Source of the DNA: JAOUJD01 sp963841815
GTDB taxonomy: Bacteria; Pseudomonadota; Gammaproteobacteria; Burkholderiales; Burkholderiaceae_F
Direction of reading: 5' to 3'
Length of the DNA: 64,000 nucleotides
NCBI GenBank assembly: GCA_963841815.1
Contig: CAWJEE010000018.1
Span: forward strand, 1-64,000
Of this stretch, positions 61,585 through 64,000 are shown in pieces. The translations under genes and the position numbers were made by a program. Numbering within the stretch: position 1 is the stretch's first letter; each line of letters begins with the position of its first letter. The notes below the pieces were generated by a model, which searched no databases, had not been told where the DNA came from, and saw nothing but the letters and a program-made list of their open reading frames with translations.

Positions 61585-63042
61585 TCAGGCCCGGCGCAGC
61601 TGGATCTGGGCGACCGCGTCGATGCCGAGCAGCGAGAACAGCGCGGCGATCAGGTAATTCACATTGCGGAACTCGACGGCCGCCCCGGCCGCCCGGATCT
61701 TTGTGAGCATGGAGAGCATCCCCGTGGCGGTCGCGAACTCGACGCGCTTCAGGTAGGTGCAATCGACGACGATCTGCTTGTCGATCCTGGCCTGCGCGAT
61801 CAGGCGGCCGAAGTGCGGCTCGCCCTCGCCCCGCAGCGTGCCCCGCCATTGCAGCCCTTCGACGACCGCTTCGACTGCCTGCGGCGCCTGCGGCTGGGCT
61901 TCGCGCGTCTTGAGATTCGATGGCGCCGGTTCCCACGACGGCGGCGACACCTCGTAGGTGATGCAGTACTGGATGCCCGTTTCCTCGAAGTCGTGCTGCC
62001 GGTTCAGGAGGCGGAACACCTCGAGAAGCAGCATCCAGACCGCGTCGCTGGGATCTCGGCGGCCCGCTTCGACGGCAGCACGCAGGGGCGAGATCAGGAG
62101 TTCGGCCCCGACCACGGTGAGGTCGTGGCTCGCACGCTTGAACGCGTGGATGACGCGCAGCAGCAGTTCCGCGCCGACCATGTCGACCATCCGCACGTTC
62201 GACGTGTCGACAGTGATCGACTGGTGGACCAGCGACTGCTGCTTCAGCTGCTCCAGGTGCTTGACCACTCCGGCGTCGATGGCCTCGGGCAGCACGATGA
62301 GCGCGGCCCCGGCCGGCTTCGCGGGGCCGGCCTGCGTCCGCGCCGGCGCCTCGTCCTTGTATTCGATCCACGCCGGCGGCGAGCTCTCGAACCGCAGCAC
62401 GTACTCGATCGTGAGGCTCTCGAATGCCGCCTTGTCGTTGCGCTGCTGCAGAAGTTCGAACAGCATCAGCCAACCGCGCTGCGCCGCGTCTCCGAGCGCA
62501 TCCGACTCGATGGCGGCGCGCAGGCCGGCTTCGGCGGGTTCGATGAGGCCGTTGGCAAACAGGATGGCGGTCTCCTCGATCGCCGATCCGCCGCCCTCGT
62601 CCTGCAGTTCGATGGCGTTGGAGCGCGCCTGCCAGTCATCGATGTTCGTGAGGAGATCCTCGAGCCCCGGCGGAGACTTGTTCGCCACCGGCGGCGGCGC
62701 CGGAGGCACGGGTTGCTGCGAGGGCCTGGCGAGCGTCGAGTTGGCAGCCGAGTTGGAAAACTCCGGGCCTGTGCTGCCGACCGGGCGAAGAAAGTCGCGC
62801 GCCATTTCGGACTCGATCGCGTCGATCTTGGCGGCCGTTTCCATGGCCAGCGAGCGGGCGAGTTCCTTCTCCGGCGACGGCGTGGTGGCGGTGGAGCTGG
62901 GCTTCTGGCCCGTGGCCGGCGGCGTGCGGCTCACGGGACCGGGCAACGGGCGGCCGACGGGGCGGGCGCCCTGGCGGGTCCCGGCCTTGCCGCTGGTATC
63001 GCCCCGCTCCTTGGGGTCCTTTTTGAAGAATGAAAAGGCCAC
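61585..63042 (-). CDS. Tandem STAS-domain protein with duplicated helical modules
   Basis: This 485-residue protein has four parts. The N-terminal 125 residues are Pro/Ser/Thr-rich and probably disordered. There are two copies of a helical module, the first ending ESLTIEYVLRFESSPPAW and the second ending CITYEVSPPSW, each preceded by a WxML-FE/LE segment. There are also two STAS domains, the first around SITVDTSNVRMVDMVGAELL and the second around QIVVDCTYLKRVEFATATGML. The order is helical-STAS-helical-STAS. STAS domains often act as anti-anti-sigma or lipid/nucleotide binding modules. No kinase or phosphatase partner is adjacent. The typical STAS phosphoserine is unclear in the second domain. 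Confidence 0.8.
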   Translation of the reverse strand: MAFSFFKKDPKERGDTSGKAGTRQGARPVGRPLPGPVSRTPPATGQKPSSTATTPSPEKELARSLAMETAAKIDAIESEMARDFLRPVGSTGPEFSNSAANSTLARPSQQPVPPAPPPVANKSPPGLEDLLTNIDDWQARSNAIELQDEGGGSAIEETAILFANGLIEPAEAGLRAAIESDALGDAAQRGWLMLFELLQQRNDKAAFESLTIEYVLRFESSPPAWIEYKDEAPARTQAGPAKPAGAALIVLPEAIDAGVVKHLEQLKQQSLVHQSITVDTSNVRMVDMVGAELLLRVIHAFKRASHDLTVVGAELLISPLRAAVEAGRRDPSDAVWMLLLEVFRLLNRQHDFEETGIQYCITYEVSPPSWEPAPSNLKTREAQPQAPQAVEAVVEGLQWRGTLRGEGEPHFGRLIAQARIDKQIVVDCTYLKRVEFATATGMLSMLTKIRAAGAAVEFRNVNYLIAALFSLLGIDAVAQIQLRRA

Positions 63043-63326
63043 GAACGCCTACCGTTCCAGGGAACTTGCTGCCGGATGTTGCCGCTGACCGGCGACCATC
63101 GCACCTAGAGAAACTTCGGCATCGATGCCCGCAGCAGACATCCCCAGCGAGGGGCGCTTCAGGTCATTCGTTCGGCCGAGGGGAGCCCCGCGTCGATCCG
63201 GACGCGCGCGATCAACCGCCGGAAGATCCGACCGGAGAGCCATAGTCGCATCGATAGTAACAACTTTGCCTCTCGGCGAACCGCTGATCTGGGCCGGAAT
63301 CCCGCTTGTCGGCTACCCCTGCCGTC
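63043..63326. other. 284-bp intergenic region without a supported gene
   Basis: Several short open frames cross this stretch on both strands, but none has a ribosome-binding site, a family-like sequence or continued codon bias. A GCATCGATAGTAACAAC stretch near 63248-63264 is the least GC-rich part and may hold the minus-strand promoter of the STAS gene; no clear -35/-10 pair could be defined. Confidence 0.4.
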
Positions 63327-63818
63327 CTAACGGCTGGCAGAGGACAACTGGGCGTCGGTCAGGCGGTAGTACAGGCCGAAGGGGTCACTGCGGAGCACGT
63401 TCAGCCGCCCGGCGACGACGACCGGCTCGTACGTGTGTTTGATCGGGCCGCGGGACTTCACTTCCACGATGTACTCGGGCCCGAGCGACAGGCAGAACGG
63501 GCAGTGCGGCGGCCGCATCGTCAGCAGGAAGTGGTCGTGCGCCTCGCCGGCCACGATCGGGAGCATGTAGCCCTGCAGACGGACGTCCTGCTGGTCGAGC
63601 TTGCGGATTTCAGGCGAGAACTCCGGAACCGGGCGCCCGCCGGCCTGACCGGTCGTGACCTGCCCCAGGACCCGCCACGGAACGACGCCCTTCAGTTCCG
63701 GCAGGTCGTTCAGCAACTGGGGATCGACCGGCAGGGCCATGGAGCCGCGCGGCGCGGGCGGCGTCTGGGCAGCGACCGCCAGCGGCAATGCGAGAACGAG
63801 AACAAACAGCCACTTCAT
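63327..63818 (-). CDS. DUF3299 family exported protein
   Basis: This 163-residue protein has a signal peptide (WLFVLVLALPLAVAAQ) and the DUF3299 domain with LQGYMLPI and a C-x2-C pair in PPHCPFCLSLGPEY. ATG 63818 (MKWLFVLV) is the natural start. In several proteobacteria DUF3299 genes accompany an ABC permease and ATPase in a zinc-responsive (zrg-type) cluster. The permease just upstream on the same strand fits this, but the rest lies outside the window. Confidence 0.85.
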   Translation of the reverse strand: MKWLFVLVLALPLAVAAQTPPAPRGSMALPVDPQLLNDLPELKGVVPWRVLGQVTTGQAGGRPVPEFSPEIRKLDQQDVRLQGYMLPIVAGEAHDHFLLTMRPPHCPFCLSLGPEYIVEVKSRGPIKHTYEPVVVAGRLNVLRSDPFGLYYRLTDAQLSSASR

Positions 63819-63829
63819 CGGGATTCCCC

Positions 63830-64000
63830 TCAACCGCGCGCCAGGGTCGCGGCGATGTCCATGCGGCTCGCCCGCCAGGCCGGCAACGCCGCCGCGAGCG
63901 AGGCGGCCGCGACGGCGACGATACCAATCCACAGCAGTTCGGGCGCGAAGGTCCCCGGCGACACCACGAAGGCGCGCGACTGCGCCAGCCAGTTCCCCGC
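63830..64000 (-). CDS. ABC transporter permease, FtsX/MacB type (C-terminal fragment)
   Basis: The last 56 codons of a minus-strand gene run off the window end. They contain a hydrophobic helix (ELLWIGIVAVAAASLAAALPAW) followed by RASRMDIAATLARG. This RA..(D/N)(P/I)...L ending is typical of FtsX-family permeases. It stops 11 bases before the DUF3299 start, so both are in one operon. Confidence 0.75.
   Translation of the reverse strand, partial: AGNWLAQSRAFVVSPGTFAPELLWIGIVAVAAASLAAALPAWRASRMDIAATLARG

Overview
The window is a GC-rich (about two-thirds G+C by eye) stretch of bacterial housekeeping chromosome. Gene content and order point to a betaproteobacterium, most likely Burkholderiales. 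The pointers are an lptB-rpoN-hpf-ptsN-hprK-rapZ block; the neighbourhood mutM | TPR lipoprotein-lolB-ispE-tRNA-Gln-prs-rplY-pth-ychF; ftsY-ftsE-ftsX-rpoH beside an aa3 cytochrome oxidase cluster carrying DUF2970, DUF2909 and DUF2244 genes; and slmA near argB. I see no prophage, plasmid, CRISPR or transposase. The assignment rests on remembered gene order and was not tested.

Layout. 1-7.2 kb: LPS export ATPase, sigma-54, ribosome hibernation factor, the nitrogen-PTS/HPr kinase/RapZ block, interrupted by an opposite-strand Ada-like gene and by a psiF-like gene. 7.2-11.2 kb (minus strand): the 8-oxoguanine repair enzymes MutM and MutY flank a dynamin-like GTPase. 11.3-21 kb (plus): outer-membrane lipoprotein localisation, isoprenoid and PRPP synthesis, tRNA-Gln, L25, peptidyl-tRNA hydrolase, a patatin-like protein, YchF and a MOSC protein. 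21-27.2 kb: a DUF418 membrane protein, coaD, rsmD, then ftsY-ftsE-ftsX and rpoH, the last preceded by a perfect CIRCE operator. 27.3-36.7 kb: the cytochrome c oxidase structural operon (coxB, coxA, a 38-residue gene, ctaG, DUF2970, coxC) and the assembly set (SURF1, two SCO-type proteins, heme A and heme O synthases). 37-43.4 kb: a Kbp-like protein, a BioC-like methyltransferase, comF, trmL, LOG, gpsA, secB, grxC, rhodanese and gpmA. 43.4-52.3 kb: an EnvC-like factor, CtpA, MoeB-like protein, SlmA, SppA, a pyrimidine nucleotidase, ArgB and two copper-handling proteins. 52.3-59.4 kb: a seven-subunit Mrp/Mnh antiporter, with A and B fused, translationally coupled to an upstream CaCA exchanger. 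59.5-64 kb: HslUV, a tandem STAS protein, a DUF3299 protein and the end of an ABC permease.

Integrity. rpoN, SURF1 and sppA each carry one single-base frameshift. mnhA, mnhC and mnhD together carry more than 20 small indels between about 54.2 and 57.9 kb, while flanking genes are intact. Conserved protein sequence resumes after every shift, so local sequence error looks more likely than old decay, but the window alone cannot settle it.

The most interesting signals are regulatory or structural. They are the CIRCE element in front of rpoH, a 63-bp palindromic element flanked by an 11-bp duplication at the mnhE/mnhF junction, a related palindrome cluster between hslV and hslU, and a protein with duplicated helical-STAS modules. 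I did not find a convincing wholly new multi-gene system.
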